Assembly (NCBI GenBank): GCA_032718475.1
Contig: JAUCBJ010000296.1
Span: forward strand, 1 to 47,864
Direction of reading: 5' to 3'
DNA: 47,864 nt
Source: Nemertoderma westbladi
Taxonomy: Eukaryota; Xenacoelomorpha; Nemertodermatida; Nemertodermatidae
Shown here piece by piece: positions 21,057-32,103 of the stretch. Each line of letters starts with the position of its first letter. Position 1 is the stretch's first letter. The position numbers and the translations under genes are program-made. The notes under the pieces are model-generated. The model worked only from the letters and a program-made list of their open reading frames with translations. It had not been told where the DNA came from and made no database searches.

Positions 21057-21610
21057 ATTAGTGAAATTCAGTCGTATGCGGTAATATTTTATATTACATT
21101 TTATTACAACTAAAAACCATGTGGTCAAATGAGAGTTGATGTTGTGAAATATTTTATTTACACGGCAAATCTCTCAGTCATCGGTTTTACTTTCTGAGAA
21201 TGTCTTTGCCATTAGCTAACCGACCCTAAACTGTTTGGTATTTTATCCAGTGCCATCGGAATTACACAACTGAAATAAGAATAAGCCGTTGGTTGATATT
21301 GGATTTAAGTATAATAAATATAATAAAATAAACTGGACATTATATCTAAACCGTGTAATAATAGCATAAATATTTAATAATTTATGTGGATTAATAAAAC
21401 CATGGCAAATAACAATTTATATATAGTTGACGAGATAGGGTGTAAGTATATAATTTTGCAGTACATACGTACAAATGTCTGATTATCAAATAATTAACTT
21501 AACACTTTTTAACAATTAAAAACAATCAAATAGTTTCCAAACTGCACCTGGCAATTAATGATTTAGGAATTACCGATAGCTAGCACCGAATGAATTCACG
21601 CCGTTATATT

Positions 21611-22015
21611 TTACATAACCCGACACCTTTCCGGTTCTTTAAATAATTTGCTGTTGTCTATGGCTTGCTGTACGAGCCCATCATCCCTTTCTGCCTCACG
21701 TTCGGCCTCATCAAGATTCTGAACTAATTTATCTCTTTTATTAACCAAATCGACGAGTTCGTTAATGAGCATCTCTTCCCGCCCTCTTTGCGTTTCTGTT
21801 TTCTCCCATTCTTCCAGAGCTAACATGGCTCGCAGTTCTCTGTTGAGCAGTTCGCATCTCGCTTCCAGGTTATTCTCTTGTTCTAGAATACTCAGTTGAT
21901 TGTGACGTCTGATCAATGCGTTCTTCTTGTTGACCAAAGTGAACCACTCCAAAGTTAGACTTTCTTCAACATCACGATTTCCGGAATGCATTTCCACACG
22001 AAGTTTCCTTTCAAC
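21611..22015 (-). CDS. EHBP1: EHBP1 exon 4: bMERB domain and CaaX terminus
   Basis: The acceptor GCGTTTAG precedes 22015 (minus strand), phase 0, giving VERKLRVEMHSGN and then the C-terminal half of the bivalent Mical/EHBP Rab-binding (bMERB) domain: LEWFTLVNKKNALIRRHNQL, LEARCELLNRELRAMLALEE and LINELVDLVNKRDKLVQNLD. In EHBP1 and MICALs this coiled helical bundle binds Rab8/Rab10-type GTPases on recycling endosomes. The protein ends CRVM, a CaaX box whose final Met favours farnesylation, as expected for membrane-attached EHBP1 forms. Stop TAA at 21611-21613. The first helix of the domain is in exon 3. Confidence 0.9.
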   Translation of the reverse strand, partial: VERKLRVEMHSGNRDVEESLTLEWFTLVNKKNALIRRHNQLSILEQENNLEARCELLNRELRAMLALEEWEKTETQRGREEMLINELVDLVNKRDKLVQNLDEAEREAERDDGLVQQAIDNSKLFKEPERCRVM

Positions 22016-22225
22016 CTAAACGCATTCAATTATTATAGCCGAATTTGTGAACGTTTTATGAATTAGGGCAGAACCTAATTATTCGAAACAGAATACTATA
22101 AATATTAAAATAATATACTATATAAAATAATATGATAATAAAATAAAATACTATATATTAAAATAATATATAAACATTATTGGGATGCGCCGAATTATTA
22201 TGGGAAATCATTATGGGCTATCTAT

Positions 22226-22246
22226 CCCCCCCCCCCCCCCCCCCCC
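22226..22246. repeat. Homopolymer C tract (21)
   Basis: Uninterrupted C run in EHBP1 intron 3. The transcript (minus strand) would carry a G tract here. Confidence 0.95.
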
Positions 22247-22599
22247 TCCATATAGGCCAAATGGTGAAAACATAGTTGTGCATTTTTTGGTTGAAGTATA
22301 CCCGGTGCTCTACGACATCAAATTCACCACAATCGCGATCATCGATAAAGACGTTTTGCCACTAGACACACTTCTTTATTGGGGGTAGGTGAGACTAAAA
22401 CTGTAAAAAAGTTAATATTTCTGAAGTGCTTGCTTTATTTATCAAATTATTGTAACATGTTTTGCTATGTTATCGGAATGTGCTTCATTAGTTCGTTCTC
22501 ATTGTAGGATTTATAGTGGTGCTATGGGACTCATTTTGGTCTCATTGGTTGGCCGATTTAGTTAGGTCGACAATCATATTTTAAGACGAACATCATGAG

Positions 22600-22622
22600 C
22601 CCCCCCCCCCCCCCCCCCCCCC
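22600..22622. repeat. Homopolymer C tract (23)
   Basis: Uninterrupted C run in EHBP1 intron 3, about 350 bp from the previous one; G in the transcript. Confidence 0.95.
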
Positions 22623-22971
22623 TTCCCAGGTTAATAAACTTCTTCGGGTTTTCGAAGGGATGGTACTTCACCATCCCTGGGACCTCCATGTTCGCTGTTA
22701 TCCGCCTCCTACTGCGTTTTGTTGGGCGCAGTGGGATGCTGTGCATTGGCACAGTGGGATGTAGCAGTTGGAGGTGGCGCAGTGGGATGTAGCTGATCTC
22801 CAATAAACTATTGCTTAATAAGGCAGCCTAGGACATGACTTATTTGTTGTTGTGTTCTACCTACTGGAAATGGGATGAAGTATTATTTGAATGAACAGTG
22901 ATATAAAGAGCACAAGAAATTTTCTATTATGTAAATATCCACATAATATTTACCAACATTGGTTTTAAACA

Positions 22972-25900
22972 CAACAACAACTCACCTCGGCTGCTCTCCT
23001 ATCCACTACAACAACTCACCTCGGCTGCTGTCCTATCCACTACAACAACTCACCTCGGCTGCTCTCCTATCCACTACAACAACTCACCTCGACTGCTCTC
23101 CTATCCACTACAACAACCCACCTCGGCTGCTCTCCTACCCACTACAACAACTCACCTCGGCTGCTCTCCTATCCACTACAACAACTCACCTCGGCTGCTC
23201 TCCTATCCACTACAACAACTCACCTCGGCTGCTCTCCTATCCACTACAACAACTCACCTCGGCTGCTCTCCTATCCACTACAACAACTCACCTCGGCTGC
23301 TCTCCTATCCACTACAACAACTCACCTCGGCTGCTCTCCTATCCACTACAACAACTCACCTCGGCTGCTCTCCTATCCACTACAACAACTCACCTCGGCT
23401 GCTCTCCTATCCACTACAACAAATCACCTCGGCTGCTCTCCTATCCTCGGTTACAACAACTCACCTCGGCTGCTCTCCTATCCACTACAACAACTCACCT
23501 CGGCTGCTCTCCTACCCAATAAAACAACTCACCTCGGCTGCTCTCCCACCCACTACAACAACTCACCTCGGCTGCTCTCCTATCCTCGGTTACAACAACT
23601 CACCTCGGCTGCTCTCCGATCCACTACAACAACTCACCTCGGCTGCTCTCCTATCCACTACAACAACTCACCTCGGCTGCTCTCCTACCCACCACAACAA
23701 CCCACCTCGGCTGCTCTCCTACCCTCGGTTACAACAACTCACCTCGGCTGCTCTCCTATCCACTACAACAACTCACCTCGGCTGCTCTCCTATCCACTAC
23801 AACAACTCACCCCGGCTGCTCTCCTATCCACTACAACAACTCACCTCGGCTGCTCTCCTATCCACTACAACAACTCACCTCGGCTGCTCTCCTATCCACT
23901 ACAACAACTCACCTCGGCTGCTCTCCTACCCTCGGTTACAACAACTCACCTCGGCTGCTCTCCTATCCACTACAACAACTCACCTCGGCTGCTCTCCTAT
24001 CCACTACAACAACTCACCTCGGCTGCTCTCCTATCCACTACAACAACTCACCTCGGCTGCTCTCCTACCCTCGGTTACAACAACTCACCTCGGCTGCTCT
24101 CCTATCCACTACAACAACTCACCTCGGCTGCTCTCCTATCCACTACAACAACTCACCTCGGCTGCTCTCCTATCCACTACAACAACTCACCTCGGCTGCT
24201 CTCCTATCCACTACAACAACTCACCTCGGCTGCTCTCCTATCCACTACAACAACTCACCTCGGCTGCTCTCCTATCCACTACAACAACTCACCTCGGCTG
24301 CTCTCCTATCCACTACAACAACTCACCTCGGCTGCTCTCCTATCCACTACAACAACTCACCTCGGCTGCTCTCCTATCCACTACAACAACTCACCTCGGC
24401 TGCTCTCCTATCCACTACAACAACTCACCTCGGCTGCTCTCCTATCCACTACAACAACTCACCTCGGCTGCTCTCCTATCCACTACAACAACTCACCTCG
24501 GCTGCTCTCCTATCCACTACAACAACTCACCTCGGCTGCTCTCCTATCCACTACAACAACTCACCTCGGCTGCTCTCCTATCCACTACAACAACTCACCT
24601 CGGCTGCTCTCCTATCCACTACAACAACTCACCTCGGCTGCTCTCCTATCCACTACAACAACTCACCTCGGCTGCTCTCCTATCCACTACAACAACTCAC
24701 CTCGGCTGCTCTCCTATCCACTACAACAACTCACCTCGGCTGCTCTCCTATCCACTACAACAACTCACCTCGGCTGCTCTCCTATCCACTACAACAACTC
24801 ACCTCGGCTGCTCTCCTATCCACTACAACAACTCACCTCGGCTGCTCTCCTATCCTCGGTTACAACAACTCACCTCGGCTGCTCTCCTATCCACTACAAC
24901 AACTCACCTCGGCTGCTCTCCTATCCACTACAACAACTCACCTCGGCTGCTCTCCTATCCACTACAACAACTCACCTCGGCTGCTCTCCTACCCACTACA
25001 ACAACTCACCTCGGCTGCTCTCCTATCCACTACAACAACTCACCTCGGCTGCTCTCCTATCCACTACAACAACTCACCTCGGCTGCTCTCCTATCCACTA
25101 CAACAACTCACCTCGGCTGCTCTCCTATCCACTACAACAACTCACCTCGGCTGCTCTCCTATCCACTACAACAACTCACCTCGGCTGCTCTCCTATCCAC
25201 TACAACAACTCACCTCGGCTGCTCTCCTATCCACTACAACAACTCACCTCGGCTGCTCTCCTACCCTCGGTTACAACAACTCACCTCGGCTGCTCTCCTA
25301 TCCACTACAACAACTCACCTCGGCTGCTCTCCTATCCACTACAACAACTCACCTCGGCTGCTCTCCTATCCACTACAACAACTCACCTCGGCTGCTCTCC
25401 TATCCACTACAACAACTCACCTCGGCTGCTCTCCTATCCACTACAACAACTCACCTCGGCTGCTCTCCTATCCACTACAACAACTCACCTCGGCTGCTCT
25501 CCTATCCACTACAACAACTCACCTCGGCTGCTCTCCTACCCACTACAACAACTCACCTCGGCTGCTCTCCTATCCACTACAACAACTCACCTCGGCTGCT
25601 CTCCTACCCTCGGTTACAACAACTCACCTCGGCTGCTCTCCTATCCACTACAACAACTCACCTCGGCTGCTCTCCTACCCACTACAACAACTCACCTCGG
25701 CTGCTCTCCTATCCACTACAACAACTCACCTCGGCTGCTCTCCTATCCTCGGTTACAACAACTCACCTCGGCTGCTCTCCTATCCACTACAACAACTCAC
25801 CTCGGCTGCTCTCCTATCCACTACAACAACTCACCTCGGCTGCTCTCCTATCCACTACAACAACTCACCTCGGCTGCTCTCCTATCCACTACAACAACTC

Positions 25901-26969
25901 ACCTCGGCTGCTCTCCTATCCACTACAACAACTCACCTCGGCTGCTCTCCTATCCACTACAACAACTCACCTCGGCTGCTCTCCTACCCTCGGTTACAAC
26001 AACTCACCTCGGCTGCTCTCCTATCCACTACAACAACTCACCTCGGCTGCTCTCCTATCCACTACAACAACTCACCTCGGCTGCTCTCCTATCCACTACA
26101 ACAACTCACCTCGGCTGCTCTCCTATCCTCGGTTACAACAACTCACCTCGGCTGCTCTCCTATCCACTACAACAACTCACCTCGGCTGCTCTCCTATCCA
26201 CTACAACAACTCACCTCGGCTGCTCTCCTATCCACTACAACAACTCACCTCGGCTGCTCTCCTATCCACTACAACAACTCACCTCGGCTGCTCTCCTATC
26301 CACTACAACAACTCACCTCGGCTGCTCTCCTATCCACTACAACAACTCACCTCGGCTGCTCTCCTATCCACTACAACAACTCACCTCGGCTGCTCTCCTA
26401 TCCACTACAACAACTCACCTCGGCTGCTCTCCTATCCACTACAACAACTCACCTCGGCTGCTCTCCTATCCACTACAACAACTCACCTCGGCTGCTCTCC
26501 TATCCACTACAACAACTCACCTCGGCTGCTCTCCTATCCACTATAACAACTCACCTCGGCTGCTCTCCTATCCACTACAACAACTCACCTCGGCTGCTCT
26601 CCTATCCTCGGTTACAACAACTCACCTCGGCTGCTCTCCTATCCACTACAACAACTCACCTCGGCTGCTCTCCTATCCACTACAACAACTCACCTCGGCT
26701 GCTCTCCTATCCTCGGTTACAACAACTCACCTCGGCTGCTCTCCTATCCTCGGTTACAACAACTCACCTCGGCTGCTCTCCTATCCACTACAACAACTCA
26801 CCTCGGCTGCTCTCCTATCCACTACAACAACTCACCTCGGCTGCTCTCCTATCCTCGGTTACAACAACTCACCTCGGCTGCTCTCCTATCCTCGGTTACA
26901 ACAACTCACCTCGGCTGCTCTCCTATCCACTACAACAACTCACCTCGGCTGCTCTCCTATCCACGGTTA
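22972..26969. repeat. 34/37-bp minisatellite made from the EHBP1 exon 3 splice donor, ~117 units
   Basis: On the transcript strand each unit contains GGATAGGAGAGCAGCCGAG followed by GTGAGTTGTTGTA. The first part is the last coding sequence of EHBP1 exon 3 and the second is the donor site and start of intron 3. The common unit is 34 bp, with AGT before GGATAGG. About 16 units are 37 bp and read TAACCGAGGATAGG, nearly the exon's own TAACCGTGGATAGG, and so look ancestral in that part. The exonic copy is at 26944-26969. Units are almost identical. The ORF of 187 codons on the plus strand is a by-product. Confidence 0.95.
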
Positions 26970-27216
26970 TCTGCTCTGTCTGTAACGCACACATCTCAGC
27001 CTTTACGTATTCGCTGGTCTCCATAGTTTTGGATTTCCTTCTCGCCAGCTCGTCGTGGTGTGGCGGCGACAACGACGAGGACAAGCGGCCGCTGGACGAG
27101 GAACGACGGCTATCGTTACTACGACGACTATCGCTGCTACGACGTTTACTGCTACCAGATTGTCTGTCGGTGGAAGAATGTTTGTTCTTAGACGAAGCGA
27201 GAACATCAGTGAACGA
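26944..27216 (-). CDS. EHBP1: EHBP1 exon 3: Ser/Arg-rich linker and start of bMERB
   Basis: 91 codons, entering and leaving in phase 0. The acceptor is TTTTTTCTAG before 27216 and the donor is GAG|GTGAGT after 26944. It encodes a Ser/Arg linker (SSKRRSSDSRRSNDSRRSSS) and then TSEYVKAEMCALQTEQITVD followed by RRAAE, the first helix of the bMERB domain. That helix continues directly into VERKLR of exon 4, as in other EHBP1 proteins (pattern E...I..RAA..E..LR). The donor is the first of more than 100 nearly identical donors, because the adjacent minisatellite repeats this boundary. The short antisense and plus-strand ORFs over this exon are shadows. Confidence 0.85.
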
Positions 27217-27445
27217 CTAGAAAAAAATTAAGAAATCGATGGAGAAACATGAAAACGTTGTTTCAATAAATAAATTTAAACAATATAAAAATAATCATCA
27301 ATGGTATAAAATTTAATGAGAACAGACGGACCATTTACCATTAAATTACGGTATATAACTTATCTTTAATAATGAAATTAATTGCTTTTGTAAGAATTTA
27401 TAAGAAAGAGAAATCGAAAGTTAATTAATTAAATTAATTGGTTAC

Positions 27446-28603
27446 CTTCAAAGACGTTCTCCTGGGAACTTTAATTTGCCCGGTTGCGGTTTTAGTGAAA
27501 GTACCATTGAAGACGCGCTGTTCTTGGGGCGAGCCATGCAGCCCGTTAACAGCGTTGCGACTGGGGGAAGTGCGTTGGGGCGAGCCATCAAGCGTGGGAT
27601 CCGTAATACCCCGTTTCGCATTCTCAATGAGTTGTTTAGCTCTATCCCTCAACTCCCTGTGTCTCCCCTCCTCCCCCTCCTGCTGCTCCCCTACTCCCTT
27701 TCTCGCTCCCCTCCTCGCCGCAACCTCGCGTCTCGCCTGCTCCAACAACTCTTTCGCTCGCGACTTCCGCTCGGCATCTTTCGAACGAACCGGCGGGATC
27801 CCATTCGCGTCGCCCAACAACTCGCTGGCCGACTTTAAGTTACTCCGCGTTTTCCGCTTTGTATTCCCCAGGGTTGCCCCCTCGCTGTCCCCCACTGCCC
27901 CCTCGCTGTCCCCCAATGCCCCCTCGCCGTCCCCCACTGCCCCCTCGCTGCCCCCCACTACTCCTCCTTCCAGGGGACCTATCGCGTCGTCTCCAGCAGA
28001 CCCCTGCGCCTCCCTACCATCCAGAGAATCCTCTAAAGGCCCCAATCGGAGTTTAGTTTTCGGCGCGTTCGGCGCAGAAAGAACCGCAGACAATCTCCGT
28101 TCCGTCGTTCCCTCCTGATCCTCAGCGCGGTTCCCGCCCGTTCCTCTGCGTTCCGCGGCTCCTGTGTCCACGGTTGAGGCTCGCTCCCGCGCGCTTGCAG
28201 ATCGCTCGCGTGCCGTCATCGTCTCCTTCCGGAAGACTTCCGGGGTTACGAGCTGACTGGGGTCGCTCGCGTAATCCCCGATAACGTAGGACCCCCCTAC
28301 TAGGTAGGAGGAGCCCGACTCCTGTAGGACCGAAACGTCCATCGACTGGCCCGTAAAGTAGGTCCGCAACTGGTGGAGGTACGTCATTACGGCGAGTTTA
28401 TCGGGGACCGCTAGCAGCACCATGTCGCCGGGTTCTAGAACGCGGGGTATCCCTAGCGACGCGGCCGCGTCGAAGGCCATACGGCAGTTGCGTTTGATAT
28501 CGTCCGCTTTCAGAGTTTCGTAATCGATGAGGAGGGGTCGGTAATGGTGGATGATTGCGCAGAAAGCCAAACCGTTGCGCCAGGAAGTGGAGAAGTTGGT
28601 GAC
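27446..28603 (-). CDS. EHBP1: EHBP1 exon 2: most of the CH domain and linker
   Basis: 386 codons, phase 0 at both ends; acceptor ATCGTTTCAG before 28603, donor AAG|GTAACC after 27446. It begins [20 protein letters not shown] and continues [31 protein letters not shown] and [20 protein letters not shown], which is the calponin-homology domain of EHBP1 (the DMVLL.(I/V)PDKL signature), thought to bind actin. A long acidic/basic low-complexity linker follows, with four imperfect GDSEGAVG repeats and several [12 protein letters not shown]-like charged helices. It ends RRTSLK. The plus strand carries a 226-codon ORF that is only the GC-rich shadow of this exon. Confidence 0.9.
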
Positions 28604-29490
28604 CTGAAACGATACGATTTAGGGCCTGAAGCGGTTAATTTTTCCGTCAACCGGTTATATAACCATTTCCAATTAACCGGTTAACGGGTCAAAAAGTAGA
28701 AATGTTTGTTTGTTTTAGGTTGAAAAAGAAGTACGAATTAGGCCTACCTAGACCTACAACCTATGGTGCAATGGCAGGGTGCAACATACATACTACGGTA
28801 TATACTATGAAACTGAAAGTTATATCGCTGACAGACCCCAAACTTAAGCTGCAGTACCGGTATGTGAAGGGCGCCACACTAACTCCCAACGTCGAATACT
28901 CTCGCTATCCAAAGAAAGGCCAAGTTATTGATTGATCCAATAATTTTTCCCATAACAGAGGGTGGGGTGGGGACTGGGGTCCCGTAGGTTGTGACTGCCG
29001 GGGGCCCGAAAATCCATAATCCGTCCCTGGTGAGTGAGTACAAACATTAGAACACTGTAAGTAAGTAGGTAGTTTTATTCAAAATTATTAAAATATTAAC
29101 AAAATTACATAAAAATTTTAATATAAATTAATAAATAATTGTAGGCCCCTATTTGAAACTATTGTTGTTAAATTAGTTTAATATTCTATCTATTATATTT
29201 ATAATTGTATTATAATTGAATATCGATTTTCTATCAATTTTAGAACTCACAAACAATTGGTTAGCCTATATACGGTATTACTGCCAATACCGGTACTTGG
29301 GGTTAATTATTATCTGTAATTGTTTCTCTTGAAGAGATAATGTGAATAATTTTGCACAGCGATGACTACGTGATTACATTAATTAAGTACCGGTATTACT
29401 TTAAGTGAAAATAGTTCGTTATTAACCAGCAAACGGAATACCGTTACCGACAGCGGTTTGCAAATTACTTTACTAGACTGCGGGACTTAC
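28604..29490. other. EHBP1 intron 1
   Basis: Intron between exons 1 and 2, with GTAAGT donor and TTTCAG acceptor on the minus strand. It is AT-rich from 29040 to 29420. A 77-codon plus-strand ORF at 28702 shows no recognisable domain. Confidence 0.75.
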
Positions 29491-30669
29491 CTTAACACCT
29501 CGGTTACCGTATTCCGCGGTCACCTCCTTACACCAGTCGAGGAGGGACTGACTGGAGCGGGTATCGGTACCGGTAGCGGTGGGTTGGGAGGGGGGTGGAG
29601 GGGCCCGACCCTTACCAGCCCCACGGGGTTTCGGTCCCCCGAGCCCGGGAGGTTTAGGGGCCGGACCTTTACCAGACCTTTTTGTAGCAACGCTGTCAAC
29701 AAAGGGGTTTGTCTCGTCTTCGAGTGCGGTGAACTTAGAGAGCAGTTGAGATTCAACGCACCCCGGACTCGGTATTGGAGTCTGCGGTTCAGGATCGGAG
29801 TCGAACAAAAACGGATTAGTTTCAGCCTCGATAACAATCTTATTATTTACTTTCGGTTTCACTAATTTAAATAAAGAAGGTTTAAGTGTAGCGGTGCCGT
29901 CATCCGGATCCGAAAGGTCTTGGTGAGTGATTTCGTACGAATCCGATTCCGGCGGATCCTCTTGGCGAGTCATTTCGTTCCATTCCGACTCCGGATCATC
30001 TTGTCGCGACAGTTTACTCAACTCCTCCGCAACTTTACTAATTCCCAAGGCGGTTTCCACATCTTCGTCAAATTCTTTACTCTCATCCAAATCGCCTTCA
30101 AGCTCCGACAAGTTGCCGACATCCTCGTTTCGACAATCGACCGACATCATACTCGCTATCGACTGCATATCGTCGTCAGTGGCCTTACCTTCACGGATAA
30201 ACGAGGCCGTTAATGAGAAGGTTAGTTTTGCGTTTTTCACTTTGCTTGTCAGCGGTTTGAGCGTTAAATTAACATCGTTCCTCGTCGTTGCCACACCGAT
30301 GTATTCCCCGAGGTTTATTTCCGCGGATGCTAATGGTTTCCGTTTGCCTTTCTTATCTTCATTTTCGATTACAAAATCCCAAACTTTATCTTCATAGAGT
30401 TCCTGTTTAGGATCCCTAAACAACGTCACCAAAATGTCGACGTTTTCCGGTACCGACCACAAGATCATCCCACGGAATGGGTTCGAGATTGTCGGTTGCC
30501 ATGGTTGCGGCTTGCTTTCGTAACGACGCCGACGCCGCTCCCAGACAACCACGAGTTTATTTGGTTGCCACTTCTCGCCGCATTCCAGTACCAATTCGTA
30601 ATAGGAAGCGACAAACTGAAACTTAGCAGCCCTTTTATTTACGCGCTGGAGTCTCTTCCAAACACTCAT
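29491..30669 (-). CDS. EHBP1: EHBP1 exon 1: NT-C2 domain, NPF motifs, start of CH domain
   Basis: 393 codons from ATG (30667-30669) to the donor AAG|GTAAGT. Residues 1-160 form the N-terminal C2 domain of EHBP1: KRAAKFQFVASYYELVLECG, KLVVVWERRRRRYESKPQPW and NVDILVTLFRDP, which binds membranes. Two NPF motifs, ETNPFLFD (285-287) and ETNPFVDS (321-323), are the ligands for EH domains of EHD proteins in endocytic recycling. The acidic Ser/Asp-rich region 165-260 and the Pro-rich 330-365 are linkers. SSQSLLDWCKEVTAEYGNRG at 372-391 begins the CH domain that continues in exon 2. With exons 2-4 this gives 393+386+91+134 = 1004 residues, a little shorter than human EHBP1 (about 1,230). All introns are phase 0. 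Confidence 0.92.
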
Positions 30670-30897
30670 TGTATTTAACAGTTTAAATTTGTTAAAATAA
30701 AATAACAGTCTTCTATCGGTAGTACAGTAGGCCTACTACAGTACTACTAGGCAGCTAGGCCTACTACTAATGATTTAATGATAATATGATAATAGGGCAT
30801 CAGGAAGCTATTGCTTATAAAGCCCGTAGGCCTACACACTATAAGTAAAATCAACAGTAAATTATTGCATATTGATAAATATTAAATAACAATAACC

Positions 30898-30957
30898 AGA
30901 TAGGGGGGAAACTGGACGCAATAAAAATTTGCGTCCAGTTTCCACCCTGTCTCATAA
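30898..30957. repeat. Perfect-stem hairpin, short copy of GGACGCAA element
   Basis: GGAAACTGGACGCAA, then ATAAAAA, then TTGCGTCCAGTTTCC form a 15-bp stem with a short loop. The first half recurs at 31186, and the outer bases GA(T/G)A(G/C)GGGG match the ends of the element at 31186-31433. It looks like an internally deleted copy of that element. Confidence 0.8.
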
Positions 30958-31296
30958 TAACAGTAACACTACTTTACGTTTATGCAAATCGAATGTATGA
31001 AATTGTACCGTACACATTATAATTAATAATTAAATAATTAAACTGTAAGCTAAATGCACCATCGTGTTAATTAAAAAGGTACGTACGTAGGAGGTAACGG
31101 ACAAATATAATACAATACAATACGTGCAATACAAATATAGTAAAATGTTTGACTGGAATAGAATAAAAAAATTAAGGTTAAAATTCAGATAGGGGGGAAA
31201 CTGGACGCAATAAAAATTCATCCCTCTCCAGGGGAAATTCGACGCAAATAACAGCTGATTAATTTCAAAAATAAAACTGAATCCTGTTCTATTGTG

Positions 31297-31352
31297 CTTC
31301 GTTTATTGTTTTGGTTAAAATAACATGCCACTGTAACCTGTTCCTATCCCTA
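31297..31352 (-). repeat. Copy of dispersed ~55-bp repeat (nested)
   Basis: CTTCGTTTATTGTTTTGGTT, then AAAATAACATGCCACTGTAA, then CCTGTTCCTATCCCT. It is very close to the copy at 18828 and sits inside the small MITE. Confidence 0.85.
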
Positions 31353-31412
31353 AATTGAGAATTTAACATTGAAGCGGGATATTAATTCGCCAAGGCGGGT
31401 TTTGCGTCCAGT

Positions 31413-31428
31413 CCCCCCCCCCCCCCCC
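31413..31428. repeat. Homopolymer C tract (16)
   Basis: Uninterrupted C run in the right end of the 31186-31433 MITE. Confidence 0.95.
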
Positions 31429-32103
31429 AGTCTCTTAAAATTACCCGTATTAAAATCATTCATATTAATATTAAAATTAATACTGTAGGGCGAAAAAACC
31501 AAAGAACATAGGATATTATTAGAGAATTGAAATAAAAACAAAATAACGAATACCGGTAAGCAAAAAGTAAAAAGATTCAATCTATAAAATCAAACAATTA
31601 AAACTAATAACAATGGCCTAAATAAGATCTACAGTATGTTATAAATTTATATTAAAAGCTATACACTGTCCTGTGTGCTGCAACAAATCAATTTATTGTA
31701 TTTCAATGCTAAAAATATTTAAACATTTACAATGTCTAGCGGCAAACGATTCCGAATCGGCACTGCAAGGTTCGCAAAATAACTTGGTAATTTGTACTAT
31801 ACAATGATTCAAAAATAATTTAAAACCATTGCCACGGGTATTATTACGTGAGGCACTAAAAAATGAATTAAAATCTATCGACACCATTATGCAAAAATTT
31901 TCCTATGAAATATAATTCTACGAACCTCAAGTGGTTGTAAATTTAGAAATTGTAAATCGATTTATAATTTTTACGTGGAAGTCCACAACGTGCATATAGC
32001 CTGCGAGTAAACTAACGCTGCAAACGTTCGACTACGTCAATATTTACCTAGTTAAAAGGAGACCATATACAGTATACAGTAGGTGTACAGTATTCAATTA
32101 GGC

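Larger units (their letters stand above)
22016..22971. other. EHBP1 intron 3, non-repeat part
   Basis: Intron sequence between exon 4 and the 34-bp array. It holds two C tracts (22226-22246 and 22600-22622) and a small GCAGTGGGATG repeat at about 22728-22792. No further exon is needed, because exons 3 and 4 join in phase. Confidence 0.7.
31186..31433. mobile_element. Small MITE with GGACGCAA inverted ends
   Basis: The left end is CAGATAGGGGGGAAACTGGA then CGCAA. The right end is TTTTGCGTCCAGT followed by a C tract and CAGTCTC. The ends are inverted repeats, although the C tract expanded on the right. Inside lies a copy of the dispersed 55-bp repeat (31297-31352). No coding capacity. Confidence 0.65.

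Noticed and set aside
22959-23522. 187-codon plus-strand ORF of TTTTHLGCSPIHYNN-type repeats
   Set aside because: It lies on the strand opposite to the EHBP1 gene inside the 34-bp array; it is open only until the first unit of different length.
22972-26969. CRISPR array
   Set aside because: Units are contiguous with no unique spacers, and the sequence is animal DNA. It is a minisatellite.
27438-28118. 226-codon plus-strand ORF
   Set aside because: Shadow of EHBP1 exon 2: GC-rich low-complexity linker read on the other strand, rich in Pro and Ser without a domain.
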